A stretch of DNA of 64,000 nt, from the NCBI GenBank assembly GCA_032164245.1, contig JAVMKO010000001.1:163299434-163363433 (forward strand), in the 5' to 3' direction. The stretch's first letter is position 1. Each line of letters opens with the position of its first letter. Below the pieces are notes generated by a model that did not search any database, was not told where the DNA came from, and saw only the letters and a list, made by a program, of their open reading frames with translations. Source of the DNA: Sternotherus odoratus. Lineage: Eukaryota > Chordata > Testudines > Kinosternidae. Of this stretch, positions 24,828 through 36,880 are shown piece after piece. Position numbers and translations under genes: made by a program.

Positions 24828-25923
24828 GTTTGAAGGACTACTTTGTGAGTAGCACTTTGTAGGAATGTGTATTTTTGCGAGATCAGCCCTGTTCTTGCCA
24901 GATATTGTGAGGAGGTTCTGTCTCACACCAGGCCCTTGCTACAGGGGCTTATGTTTCAGGCTCTCTTCCTACTACATTTTTTGTCTTTTTATGGGGAGGA
25001 TGTTTATCCATTGTCCTGGAAAATCATAATGCATAGACTGAAGATGGCCCAGTAGGCTAAACACTTATGGGGCCACCTTACTTTGAGAGTCTTAGGAGAC
25101 AGAGCAAAGGACAGGGAAGAAGAGGTTTTTCACATTTCAAAACACATTTTTGTTTCTTTTTTTTAAGATGGGCCTCAGCATGGTCTTTCAAAAAATTTAT
25201 TTATTTATTTATACATCTACACAAAGTGTGTTTTACAGTATTTATTAAATATTCCAATTTTATCATCTTGGAACACTAATGAAACATCTCCAGAAATTAT
25301 TAGAATTAAATAAAGTTTATTGAATAAGTCTTTTGTTCTAATAATTTTAGAAGTTTGTTCTTCTCTTGATACAAGTTGCAACTCTGACCAGAGTTTGTCT
25401 ACATAATGAAAGGAGAACCGACTAATTACATGTATTTTGGCTATTTGCAAGAATAGTTTTCAACTATGTTGGAAAACCTTGCCTGGCATAAGTCTTTAGA
25501 GTAATCTGAAGTCAATTAAATGTTAAACAGTATGTCATCTAACTCTATGTGTCTCAAATGACCACTTCCACTGAATGTATTCAAATGAGTCAAGTTATAC
25601 AAAGATCCAGTTATCTCTCTACTTGAGTTTGAGAGTTTCAATTTCTGTTTGATATACAATTTTTTCCCCCAATTTGATAGCCATTGAAATCCTTTTAATG
25701 CCAGCTATAATCATGAAACGTTTTCTCAGGTTAAGAAGGAAAAATACGAAGCTCCCTTCAGAGTACTACTCAAAGTTATCTGTAGTTTGTCTACTATTAA
25801 TGCCACTCTCTAGTGTATTTCTCGGAGGAGCTTTATTAAATTACTGCAATGAAAACATTTTGTTCAAAGGAAAGACTACCCCTATATCTGTGTGTCTGTC
25901 TCTCTCTTTCTGTGTGTGTGTGT

Positions 25924-25979
<56 letters not shown>

Positions 25980-26699
25980 TATGAACAGTAATTAAAATAA
26001 ACCAAAGAGTTAAATACAGAGGGCCTGCTCCCCTTACCCATCTGGAGAGCATGCTGGACGTTAGTTTGGTCAGGTCCCATTCTTGCTTACATATGATTTT
26101 AACATACAATGAAGTCTAGCTCTTAGGGGATTACTTTTTTATTCCCTCATCCCAAATCGATATGTGACCATTTCATTGAGCTCTGTTTAGTTTGCTTCAT
26201 GTTATTTAAGGTAAATTCATATTAGTGTTTTCTATAAATCCATTAACTATATTTCTTTGATACAAAAATTCTAATTTCTTCATTGTCACACACCGAAGGA
26301 AGAGTACACGTGAACATGAAGGGGAAAGAAGTTGGGACCTGAAATCCTCACTGGTGGTTTTGTTACTGATGGTCACCAAAATCAGAATTCACAGAAAATA
26401 GTGACTTGCTCAAGGTAACCTACCTCACCTACTTTGTCTTGCTCAAGGTAACAGTTAGCTGCTGGGATGTGATTAAAGCTTAATTCTTCGCACTACATTG
26501 TGTTCACTAGACACCCCTCCCCTTCAGCTTATTCTTGGTTTTCTGTACTTTCATAATGGAAACCTAGAGTTGTAGTAAGACATTAAGCAACAGGTCATAT
26601 CAAGCTGAAATCTTTGCTTATTCTGGTGTTAAGTCTTCTCTATTAAGCAAAACCTTAAGACAGAGTTAGTAGTCTCATGAAATGTAAAGTTTTATCCAA
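24828..26699. other. Intronic sequence with a microsatellite
   Basis: No gene. The dinucleotide tract is listed separately. The open frames across it are low-complexity. Confidence 0.5.
25888..25978 (+). repeat. TG/CA dinucleotide microsatellite
   Basis: A TG-rich run with interruptions is followed by about 26 uninterrupted CA units (25926-25977). The two halves are complementary, so it can fold back. Confidence 0.95.
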
Positions 26700-27232
26700 G
26701 TCCTGTCTAGCACACTACTACACGGAGTACTGCATCTAGTTTTGGTCCCCCTATCACAAAAGGGATGTGGATAAATTAGAGAATCTAGCGGAGAGCAATG
26801 AAAATAATTTGGGGGCTGGAGCACATGACTTACAAAGAAAGACTGAGGGAACTGGGGTTATTTAGTCTGCAGAAGAGAAGAGTGAGGGAGGATTTGACAG
26901 TAGCCTTTAACTGTCTGAAGGGGGGTTCCAAAGAGGATTGAGCTAGGCTGATCTCAGTGGTGGCATGTGGCAGAACAAGGAGTAATGGTCTCAAGTTGCA
27001 GTGAGTGAGGTCTAGGTTGGATATTAGGAAACACAATTTTACTAGGAGGGTGGCAAAGCACTGAAATGGGTTAGCTAGGGAGTTGGTGGAATCTCCATCC
27101 TTAAGAGGTTTTTAAGGCCCAGCTTGACAAAGCCCTGACAGGGATGATTTAGTTGGTGTTGGTCCTGCTTTGAGCAGGGGATTGGACTAGATGACCTCCT
27201 GAACTCTCTTCCAACCCTAATATTCTATGATA
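26700..27232 (+). repeat. CR1 LINE 3' end
   Basis: Shows the ORF2 end and 3' UTR of CR1 (GAGGGAACTGGGGTTATTTA, then TTAGTCTGCAGAAGAGAAG), finishing with GGACTAGATGACCTCCTGAA and ATTCTATGAT, the typical CR1 terminus. Stops interrupt the frame. It lies directly before a DNA transposon remnant. Confidence 0.9.
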
Positions 27233-27877
27233 ATCACTCCAGTTTCAATTATTTTGGTAATTTCAAAATACCCATTAATAAGTATGTCTGTAACAATAAA
27301 GACACACAAATTCCCCCAGGAGTAGAGAGTTAAAGACAACCCAGTTCTTGTTTCTCTGCCCTACTTCCTCCCCAGACCCCAGCTGCAGGGCCCCACCCCC
27401 TCCAGTCCAGATACCCTCCCCCCCGAGCCTAGTGGCAGGCCTCTCCCCAGCCCAGACACCCAACCCCTTGCCCCCCAGAGCCCTGCTACGGACTCCGCCT
27501 TGCCCAGATGCCCAACCCTTCCTCCCTCTCCCCACCGCAGAGCCCAGCCATAGCCCCCTCACTACTCAGAGCCCAGGTCTCCAAAGGAAGAAAGAGCCTG
27601 ATGGTGGATCTTAAGCTTGCATGGAGTTTCCTGTGCACTGCCATCTCATTCCTTCAGAGAATCCAGGAACTGCAGCTGCCAGAAACCCTCTAGTTCCTTC
27701 CCCTTCCCCCAGCAGTGTCTTCTATGTGTGAGCTAGACTCTGCGAAGTCCAACATCCCCTATCATCAGCCAGCAGTACTGCAGCCCATTTCTGTGGGGGA
27801 ATGGAAATTCTATGCACATGTTAATTTCTGCAAAATTCTACATTGCGCAGTGGCACAGATTTTCCCCAGGAGTATTT
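27233..27877. mobile_element. DNA transposon remnant of the family at 19493
   Basis: AATCACTCCAGTTTCAATTA (27232-27251) matches the interior of the 19493 element (ATCACACCAGTTTCAATTA), and the right end CAGTGGCACAGATTTTCCCC, then AGGAGTA, matches its terminus. The centre is C-rich (27360-27545). The left terminus is missing or displaced by the adjoining CR1. Confidence 0.65.
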
Positions 27878-29795
27878 AGCATATCTGGAATCTGCCATAA
27901 ACTATTAACCTGGATATCAGCTTTCTGTGATTTTAGCTACAAATATCATATGGCTACCATGGGCATCTGAACCTTGCTGATGAACTTCAGTGGGTTCTGT
28001 AAATTCCTAAAAGAAAGATTTTCTCATTAACAGATGCTGCATTAGGTCAAGTTTAGGATTTGGGAAACCAATGAATTTTCCATCCTGCGAACTTTGACAC
28101 AAGATTTGTCTTTTTCGGTGCAGAGATGAAAAGTGGCAGAAAGAAGGCACAGTTTCTATTATTTTCCTTCATTCGTTTGACCAACCTGGGCACCTCTATG
28201 AGGGACTACTGCTGTCTATATGGAAGGAAAACTCCTTCCTAAAGGCAAAAATAATAAAAACCTCACAAATAAAATAGGCTGAAAATTGAGAGGGGGGGGG
28301 GGGGGGAAATCTTCCCAATACACAGGTGCCAACAGTGCGCTTCCTGCTTGGTAGAAGTCTGAAGTAGGGAGAACTGAACTTAGCTGCCAAAGAAGGTAGA
28401 ACTAAGTCCTATCTTGATGACTATTTGAAAATGGGACCACACCAGTCTTCTTCACAGAGGGGGAAATGAGTTGTCAAAATAAGCCTAGATGTGAAGAACA
28501 GGAACTCACCTTTTCCATAAATAAAACCCTGTCCTCATGAGATTTTCTAATGAAAGTTTACTAACATGATTTTTTGAAATCTGAAGAGGGAAGAGGAAAC
28601 TGACAATTCCTGATATACTGTATGTCATCTATTATGAAGTGCTCCATTTCCATTATTTGTACATATAGCAGAACCATTAAGTGCTCAATGCAAGCAGTAC
28701 CCAGGTTCTTTAGAAGACCAACTTCCACAGTAAGCTTGGTCTCCTCCTTTCCTTGAGGGGTAATTTGAAGGTTGCTTTATGACCCTGAATCACAGGTGAC
28801 AGGGCAGAATGCTGCAAGCCTATAAACTATGTTGCCTAGTTGCCTATATCAGCTTTTTTCACAGGGGCAAAGAAGAAAAAAGGGAAAAATTACACATTTG
28901 ATGTTTGTCTATATAAAGCTAGCAAAAACATCTGGCAGTAGAAAAAAAAGATTTGCTTGTGGAATATTGGTTTGGAATTTTTTTTTCTTCAAGTGATAAT
29001 GAGTTCAAATCTAAAACAACTAGCAACATCATTCTCCCATTTTCTGAAGTATGCTGAAAAGGGAAGTCTCTAACAATATTTCATCTGGTTAGGCTTCTTG
29101 GCACTTCAGCCATGTCACTGCAGTCTGATAGCAAACACTATTTCCATTAGGACAGATCTGATTGCTCCAGGGAGATGCATGAAACAGCTGCTGTTGCAAG
29201 CAATGGAAAGTATGAATAACTCCTGCCTGAGGTTGCATAACAACGAATAATGAGACCAGAGTTTGTTAAGTTATCATTACTTTTGACTATTAAACCCACT
29301 ATTAGACCATGTGTTTTCATGCCTCAAAACAACATACAATGATTTAAAAGTGTCAACAGACACACTGAATAAATGGGGAAAGCCAGCGTTCAGGAATCAG
29401 ACATTTTCTTCTGGGAAAGGGAGAAAAGAAAATTAAGTCTACTGAGAGATTTGTACCCTCTTAAGCAGTTCTAAAGACATTTCAGTTTTTTCCCCCTGTT
29501 TATGATACATACCCCAGGCAAAGACTAAATGCACTATTAGAAACACAGCCAACAACAGAATGCAATGCTTCAGTGCAAGCAATTCAATGCAAGGATTTTA
29601 GGACAGACTGTTCCCAATTGCTCACACTCACAAAAGACGCAGCTCTGACTCTTTGGTGACTTACCAAGGGAGTTAACAAAAGAAACTATTGATCTTATCA
29701 ATATGATAATGCAAGAGTAAATTTTGGGGCTCCACTGTAAAAGACTGCCAAACAAAAGACAAGATTAAAAAGCAGCAAAAAGGTGGAGAGAGTGA
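27878..29795. other. Intronic sequence, no gene seen
   Basis: Contains a G15-type run at 28292-28306 and otherwise AT-rich sequence without recognised repeats. Confidence 0.5.
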
Positions 29796-29978
29796 ATCAT
29801 AGAATCAGAGACCTCAGAAGATCATCTAGTCCAACCCCAGCTCAAAGCAGGACCAATCCCTAACTAACATCCAATAGATTTTTTCCCCTTATCCCTAAAT
29901 AGCCACCCTCAAGGACTGAACTCACAAAGCTGGGTTTAGCAGGCCAATGCTCGAACCACTGAGCTATCCCTCTGAATA
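29796..29978 (-). repeat. tRNA-derived SINE with CR1-like tail
   Basis: Plus strand begins AATCATAGAATCAGAGACCT (antisense CR1-like tail), has CATCTAGTCCAACCCCAGCT and ends with ACCACTGAGCTATCCCTC, the antisense tRNA-like head. Confidence 0.85.
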
Positions 29979-30176
29979 CTTCTCTGGTCTTATGTCGAAT
30001 ACTGACTAAAGCTTACATTTAAAATTGAAAACGGTTGACCTCCAAGATGAAAAAGCTATGATAGTGGAGGCATGATTTCCCATTAGTGATCACTTTTTCA
30101 ACTTAAAGGCCACCACTTTTCCCTATAAATGAACCCATCTGCCCCAAAACAAATCACCACTTAATAAAAGTGACAA

Positions 30177-30351
30177 AGAGTCCTGTGGCACCTTAAAGAC
30201 TAACTAAAGTTATTGAAGCATAAGATTTCGTGGGCTAATACCCACTTCGTCCAATGCAAGTTTTTATTAGCCCATGAAAGCTTATGCTTCAATAACTTTA
30301 GTTCGTCTTTAAGGTGCCACAGGACTCAGCCATGTTAGTCTGGAATAGTAG
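30177..30351. repeat. Fold-back Penelope-like element, 175 bp
   Basis: Two inverted arms (AGTCCTGTGGCACCTTAAAG and its complement CTTTAAGGTGCCACAGGACT) surround a CGTGGGCTAATACCCACTTC loop. AAGTGACAA precedes and follows, a 9-bp target duplication. No ORF remains. Confidence 0.75.
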
Positions 30352-31493
30352 AAGTGACAATCTCTCTGATACTGCACTTAATAAACAGGTTCTAAAACTT
30401 AAATGCATACTTATTTAAATGCTACACAGTCACAAACAGACTTTTTCTGCCAGGACATTGCAACACTGGAATTACCCTACACTGAGGCTTTTCTATTTAG
30501 ATCACAGGGTCATTTGACCCAGTCTAATTCTATTTTTAGATGGCATTTCTGGACGTCAAAAGTTAAGCAAGTACTGTACTGTCAGAACACTTGTGAAACA
30601 GAAGGGTTAATTAGTAATATTAGTGAGTTAGATATAATATGTCACATATTCCCTAAACAAGAGCTGCTTGCAGTTAGAATGACCAAAAAAACAAAACAAC
30701 AACAACAAAAAAATCAAGACCACAGAATCTTAGTGCTCATTATGAAATTTACCTTTTTTGGGCTTCTGCCATCATTAGTGTTTAAAAATTCTCAGTATAC
30801 AGTAATTGCACCTGGAAAAATAAAATTACTTCTTGTAATTATGTTTTGTCCATTTTGTTGACTATCCAAAAATGTTCCTCTTCAAAATAGATTTTTAAAC
30901 CAACTCATTGTTCTTTCTTCACTGACTTCAGTGGAAAATTTCATTTGATGGAGGCTACAGAAATATAATCCTGCCATTTTTAATACCTATTGTGGTTTTC
31001 TGAAGATTACTAGAGCAGACTATTTTTTTACTTGACTATCCTTAATTACAGCGGATGCAGAGGAAGACTGGTCAACAGAAGATAGATATTAAAAAGTTTT
31101 TAACTTCTATTTACCTGTGATCCCATGTCTATTTTTAATCATCCAGTCATACAAGCCAATATGGTACCTGCCTTTGTAACAAAAATGGAATCTCCAAGAC
31201 AACACTTTAAAATCAAACCTTAATCCAAGCAATAGTCTGATTTTAAAACCAAAAACCTTGTCTTTCAGTGGTACAGAGACTCAGGCACCATTGTACAATA
31301 CTTTAGAATAAATCAGTTAACTGCAGGAGTGTGCTTTAGAAAGTTTGTTTAATCATACTGGTGACTTAGATAAGTCATACAGAAAACTAATTTCTTGGTG
31401 TGTTTTGGGGTGGTTTTTGGATCTATGAAGATAGCAGTTCCTGGCTGTAGATAACACCTACCACAGAATATACTCCAATGAGAAAGTGTAGGA
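30352..31493. other. AT-rich intronic sequence, no gene seen
   Basis: A 152-codon frame at 30403-30861 lies here. It has no family motif and no CpG or splice context, so I treat it as chance. Confidence 0.5.
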
Positions 31494-32126
31494 TAGGGAT
31501 CTCAAACTCAGCTCACCATGAGGGCCACATGAGGACTAATACATTGGCCTGAGGGCCGCATCACTGAAATCTTTTCATAGAAAGGTACAAAAGCCCCACC
31601 TCCCCGCTGCCCCTGACCATGCCCCCATTCCACCCCCTCCAGGAGGCCCAGCCCCTGCCCTGCCTCTTCCCTGCCCCCCATTTTTATCCAGCACTTCCAC
31701 CAACTGGAAACTTCTATAAACTGGCATTTCTGATCTTCATTGAAATTCCAGTTTATAGCCCGAATGGCACCTGGCTGTCAGGGGGTTGGGGTGCAGGAGA
31801 GCGGTACTGGGCATGGGATCTGGGAGGGAGTTTGAGTGCAGGAGGGGACTCAGGGCAGGGGGTTGCGGCGCAGGATCCAGGGGCTGCTCACCTCTGGCAT
31901 CTCCTTGCAGGAGATTGGGCAGTGAGCAGTCACCTGCTATGCCTCACACCGCCCCAAGTGCTAGCTCTACAGTTCCCACTGGCGGGGAACTGTGGCCAAT
32001 GGAGCTGTGGGGGCAGCACCTCCAGGTGAAGGCAGTGCACAGAGCTGCCTGCCATGCCTGTGCCTAGGAGCAGCTGGGACAGGTTGCTGCTTGTGGGGAG
32101 TTACCTGAGGCGAGCATCCCCTGGAT
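31494..32126. mobile_element. 5' part of a hAT element (CAGGGGTCTCAAACTC family)
   Basis: Begins TAGGGATCTCAAACTCAG, a mutated hAT terminus, with GGCCTGAGGGCCGCATCACT close by, as in the 1931 element. The interior holds the palindromic module (31714-31758) and a GCCTAGGAGCAGC segment. The other terminus is absent; a Penelope fragment starts where it should be. Confidence 0.7.
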
Positions 32127-32168
32127 CCTTTAGTTAGTCTTTAAACTGCCACAGGACTCTGTCACTTC
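32127..32168 (-). repeat. Penelope-like terminal fragment
   Basis: TTAGTTAGTCTTTAAACTGC and CACAGGACTCTGTCACTT are the antisense terminus of the repeat described at 30177. About 42 bp. Confidence 0.65.
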
Positions 32169-33546
32169 CACTATAGACTAGACTGAAGCCACCTACTTCT
32201 TTTGTAGGGACCATTAAGATAATATAGCTTCCATGCCCTGCTTGTCTGGATTTGAACCTGTGACCTCATAGTAAAACACATCTCCTATAATAATCCTGTA
32301 AACCATCCAGTCCCATAAAAAGGTGATTTATCTTATGTGCAAGTTTTGAAAAACGTACTCACTTACTAGCCAGCATGAAAACGATCTGTGCCACCGCACA
32401 GCTCTAAAGCCATCTGATCTGCAATTCAATGTCCCAATCATACAAAGACTTATACAATTATTTAACTGTGTGTATTGTAAGTATGACCATACAGTTAAGC
32501 ACTTGCATAAGTCTTTGTAGATCCAGTCCCAAAAGATTATAATAGTCACATGCTGTCTGAACAAGCTGTCAAGCTACTTCCTATTTAAAAATCTTTTTTA
32601 AAAAAGTGTAGATTACAACAACTGATTTTTTCTGTAAACATCTATTGGCACTATTTGAGAACCTAAGACAATTGTTATGAAGGAGACGAATGAACAAACT
32701 AAGCAGGGACCACTTATGGCACACCTTGCAAATTATAACTTTTTGGCACACAGATTACTTTTCCAGTTGACTTGTCTATTCACCGTGTTCCCATAGGACA
32801 TCTAGAATCTAAGGGACCAGGGCTAACACTCTCAAAGACAAACGAGAGAAAGTATTCTGAATGAGACAGTTTGCTTCACTATGTTCTCAGGGAGTGTTTC
32901 AAATACTCAATTTTTACCCAACTAATGGGTCAGAACAGCTAATGAACTGGTTTTCTAAGAACCCATGTTTCTAAAAAGGATTATAATTCTGGAATAAACA
33001 CACTATTTTCCAGGCAAAAAGCACACAGCATAGGAATAAATATAGATTACTGCAGAACTGACTTGACTAAAGATTAGTAGATTTAGTCATGCTACTGGAA
33101 GTGAAGTTTACTTACTTTGGAATTCTAGGACTTTACATTCCAAAATCTCTGGGTCCAAAACAGAACTTTAGGAAGTAAAGGTCAGCAGTAGTGATAAGGA
33201 ACAAAATCTGCTCCCTCATGTCAACTTAAAAACTGCCTTTGGAACCTTCCAGCAAAGTTCCAGATTTGAGCAAGCAGCAAAGGCTCCTCTCAGAAGTACA
33301 GTCAACAACAACAAAGACCGCAAAATTAATAGCTCTAAAGGCAAAAAATAGGAAAAGTGTAAGATATATTAACATTTAGCTCTGAATTATTATCTGAAGA
33401 CAGACTTTCCGACAGGTCTTCTGAAACAGAGTTCAGATGCAAATTTTTCTGGATCAGTATGTTTATGTAAAGATTAGTCACTGTTGCTACCATGACTGGA
33501 ACTTAGACAAATTACTGCTATGCAGTACGGAGAGTTAATTCACCTT
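32169..33546. other. Intronic sequence with a palindromic MITE
   Basis: 32430-32525 is an imperfect palindrome (TCATACAAAGACTTATACAA on the left, GCACTTGCATAAGTCTTTGT on the right) resembling a MITE widespread in amniotes. The rest is unassigned. Confidence 0.55.
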
Positions 33547-33565
33547 CACTGGTGGTAGAAATATA
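33547..33565. repeat. 19-bp target-site duplication, left copy
   Basis: CACTGGTGGTAGAAATATA is identical to 33822-33840 and directly abuts both ends of the 5S-derived insertion. Confidence 0.93.
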
Positions 33566-33821
33566 TACAGCTAAACCACCCTGAACATGCCCAATCCCGT
33601 CTGATCTCGGAAGCTAAGCAGGGTCGGGCCTAGCTAGTACTTGGATGGGAGACCTCCTCGGAATACCAGGTGCTGTAGGCTTAACACCTGGCAGTAGGTA
33701 TAAAATGCCTCCAATGACAGATGGAATGACGCATTGGTTGGAGTATACCCCAGTCGTGTCACTGGTTGTATCCAGTCTAAGCGGACCCTGCCATAGTGCG
33801 GGAATAACGCTAGGAAAAACA
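33566..33821 (+). repeat. 5S-rRNA-derived SINE-like retroposon, 256 bp
   Basis: 33566-33683 is a 5S rRNA gene lacking about three 5' bases. ACCACCCTGAACATGCCC, TGATCTCGGAAGCTAAGCAG, GTACTTGGATGGGAGACC and GGTGCTGTAGGCTT are conserved, which covers the internal Pol III promoter (A box, intermediate element, C box). No TTTT terminator follows the gene. A 138-bp tail of unknown origin extends to an A-rich end (GGAAAAAC) and contains a CTCCAAT/ATTGGTTGGAG hairpin. CACTGGTGGTAGAAATATA occurs perfectly on both sides (33547-33565, 33822-33840), a target duplication showing insertion by retroposition. This layout matches the 5S-class SINEs (SINE3). Confidence 0.88.
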
Positions 33822-34093
33822 CACTGGTGGTAGAAATATAGCTTTACTCAGGTTTTTCTGCAACTGTGTTCTCCTTTCCTATTAGGTATATAGGGAGTAG
33901 GAACATTCACTGGGAGAGATACCACTCCCATATATGCAATGGCTTCCAGAAACATGAATCACAACCCAAAGCCTTCCTGCTTATTTATGTAAAACATGAT
34001 AAACAAATCAGCCCAATGGAACCTCTTCAGATACCAGGTCTCAAAATCCTTGGTGTATACTGGACTATCCTTTGCATCAATGTTCAGCTATTG

Positions 34094-34406
34094 CAGGAGT
34101 TGGCAACCTTTCAGAAGCAGTGTGCTGAGTCTTCATTTATTCACTCTAATTTAAGGTTTTGAGTGCCAGTAATGTATGTTAACGTTTTTAGAAGGTCTCG
34201 TTCTATAAGTGTATAATATAGAACTAAACTATTGTTGTATGTAACACAAATAAGGTTTTTAAAATGTTTAAAAAGCTTCATTTAAAATTAAATTAAAATG
34301 CAGAGCCCCCTGGAACAATGGCCAGGACTTGGGCAGTGGGAGTGTGCCACTAAAAATCAGCTCGCATGCTGCCTTTGGCACGAGTGCCATAAGATGCCTA
34401 CCCCTG
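34094..34406. mobile_element. Non-autonomous hAT MITE, 313 bp
   Basis: Ends CAGGAGTTGGCAACC and GCCTACCCCTG are inverted repeats of a hAT family. AGCTATTG is duplicated perfectly at 34086-34093 and 34407-34414. The AT-rich interior has no ORF. Confidence 0.92.
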
Positions 34407-34414
34407 AGCTATTG

Positions 34415-34849
34415 TAGAGATTGAGTTTCCTGGTTGTGGGGCATATCCATATGCAATTCCCATCGTAAACTGAATGCACCAAGGATAACTACAATTTGAA
34501 TAAGAGGACAAGTTAGTGCACACTACTTTGGTGTTCTTTAGAAATCACAAGCTCTATTACACATTGCTTTTCCATGTAGACAAGTCCTAAAATGCTGAAA
34601 TTCTTACATGTTCCTCCACTGCAGTTTCTGGAGACCAATGCATCACTGGTACTCATTGAAGCTAGACTGGAGAAAGAGGGGGGAAAAGCAATTCAACAGT
34701 AAAGGAAAGAAAGTGGACCTGACTAGAAGGCAGGGACGTGATGCAGTTGAGGCTGTACAGGATAAGAGCAGGAACAGAAGTTAGAAGAACTTAACTGCTC
34801 CAGAAAACTCTTCACTGCGTGCAGTAAAAGTAGTTAGTGTGGACCCATC

Positions 34850-34890
<41 letters not shown>

Positions 34891-35490
34891 CAGAGACATG
34901 TGTGGACTCATCTTTCCAGTTGTTATCCTCAGAGGCCAAAAACCTTATTAGCATGGAGCATTTACCTGTCTCACTTCTGAGCTTCTTTGTTCTCAAAGGA
35001 ACATGGATAAAAAATTAGTACAAAAAAATTCAGAAGAAGTTATTTTGTTACAAGAGGAAATATGAGCTGTTTTGTTTCCCATACAGCAATGTCTTCCATC
35101 AATGCATCTAATAATAAATAGCAATGCTACAGGCATTTAATACAATTATATAGCCATCTTCAATCAGTATATTTTCCCCACCTGTGATGTCAGAAAAAGC
35201 TACAAGATCTTCAAGAGGTGGCCTAAAAGGAAACTGAAGTGATTTAGTTATGATTTGACATTCAAGTTCTATCTATTTAGCTAGAAGTATTTAAATTTGG
35301 TTTTCAAAATAGTTAAAAAAAACAAACAAACAAAAAAAACCAACTGTCATTGTTTCACTAGCCACATATATGAACTGTGCTGGCCCCTCCCTTTCAATGG
35401 GAGCTACCATGATGTTAGTATTTCAGTTTGGACTTTCTCATAAAGGTAGATTAAGAAATAGGAAATGTAGCTTTATCAGTATAGGTGGAA
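34415..35490. other. Intronic sequence with a GA microsatellite
   Basis: A (GA)n run of about 18 units lies at 34852-34888. No gene or element was recognised otherwise. Confidence 0.6.
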
Positions 35491-35790
35491 AAATCATAGA
35501 ATCTTAGAAATGTAGGGCTAGGGATCAGAAGTCATCCAGTCCATCCGCCATCTGAAGCAGGATTAAGTATGCCTATGCCATCCCTGACAGGTATTTGTCT
35601 AACCAGCTTTTTAAAGCCTCCAAAGAGATCTTCAACAAGCTTTCTTAAAGTTTTTCCTAATCCCTAACCTAAATCTCTCTTGCTGCAAACCAAGCTACTT
35701 ATTGTCCTCCCCACAGTGGTCACAGAAAATAACGGATTGCTGTCCTTGCATTCAAGCCTATTTTAAGGCATGTTCTCTCTTTTTTAAGCA
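35491..35790 (-). repeat. CR1 LINE 3' end, antisense
   Basis: The plus strand begins ATCATAGAATCTTAGAAATG and contains CATCCAGTCCATCCGCCATC and GCAGGATTAAGTATGCCTAT, the reverse of a CR1 3' UTR subfamily ending in ATTCTATGAT. Confidence 0.82.
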
Positions 35791-36495
35791 TACAATTTCA
35801 TTTTATTTTAAAGATATGCTTTCAAAGAGGTGCCACAAACTAAACATTAGTTAGCTTTTATCTATTGCAAGTTTCTTAATAATACAACACTACTTGGGAA
35901 GATGCATACACCCAGTACTGTATTTCATAGCTCTTCTTATAGAAGCATACATAACAAGGTATTGGCAACGTATTGGGGTAAGATGTCATTGTCACTTAGG
36001 AAAATAACTTAATTTGCATATTAATATACTCAAGATTTATTTATTGTTTAGAAAAAGGCATGTTTGATTTTGACTGACTTTCCACTTCAAACAGAGTAGT
36101 TTCTATGCTTGCAAAGTTTTGGATATATCTCATAACAAGAAAGGATATAACTTGTATTTTACTATTAAATACAACTTTTTTCTCTGAAGTATAGAAAGTC
36201 CATTTAAGTCAGCAACAGTCAGAATAAGTAACTGTTCTGTTTCCACATTCAGGTTAGTGTCCCAAATTACCTACTTCAAAATTATTAGTAATCCAATCAA
36301 AACTCTAGACCCTAGTCCAGTCTACTACTACATGCAAATACTGAAAGACTAAATTTAAAAAGAAAAAGGAAATCTCCCGGGCATGAAGGGAAACAAAGCT
36401 TAAACAAAGGCACAACATTCCTTCTTTGTGACTGGAGGGGGGGGGGGGAAGGAGGGGAGAATCTTTCCTCCAAGATCTACTTAAGTCGTCATATC
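35791..36495. other. AT-rich intronic sequence, no gene seen
   Basis: No coding signal or element boundary recognised. A G10 run lies at 36437-36448. Confidence 0.5.
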
Positions 36496-36880
36496 TAAGG
36501 CCGCGTCTATACTACAGAGTTTTGTCAACAAAAACCAATGAATGAGTACATACTGCAATGTGACTTTTGGCAGCAAAAATGCCCTGTTCTGGGGACAAAA
36601 TAAAACCACCCCAACTAAAAACATAAGGCTGTTGACAACATTTTTTGTGCAAAAAAAGAGCCAGTGTAGATACCATGCTTGATTTTATTGCTTTACTTGG
36701 CCTCCAGGAGCTGTCCCACAACACCCATCTTGACCACTCTGTGAGAGGTTTGAACTCCACTGCCCTGCAGCCAGATAAATTACCATCTGCCCCTCCCACT
36801 TAGAAGCCCTGGAAATTTTTGAAATTCCACTTCCTGTTGGCTCAGCATGGAGAGGTCTCATTGCACATTTCCAGGTGACC

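Noticed and set aside
25888..25978. Regularly spaced repeats resembling an array
   Set aside because: Simple dinucleotide microsatellite, not a spacer-containing array. No CRISPR is expected in vertebrate DNA.
30403..30861. 152-codon open frame
   Set aside because: AT-rich, no recognisable domain, no splice or promoter context; expected by chance in 64 kb.
33566..33683. Functional 5S rRNA gene
   Set aside because: It is 5' truncated, carries substitutions, lacks the T-run terminator, and is embedded in a retroposed unit with target duplications.
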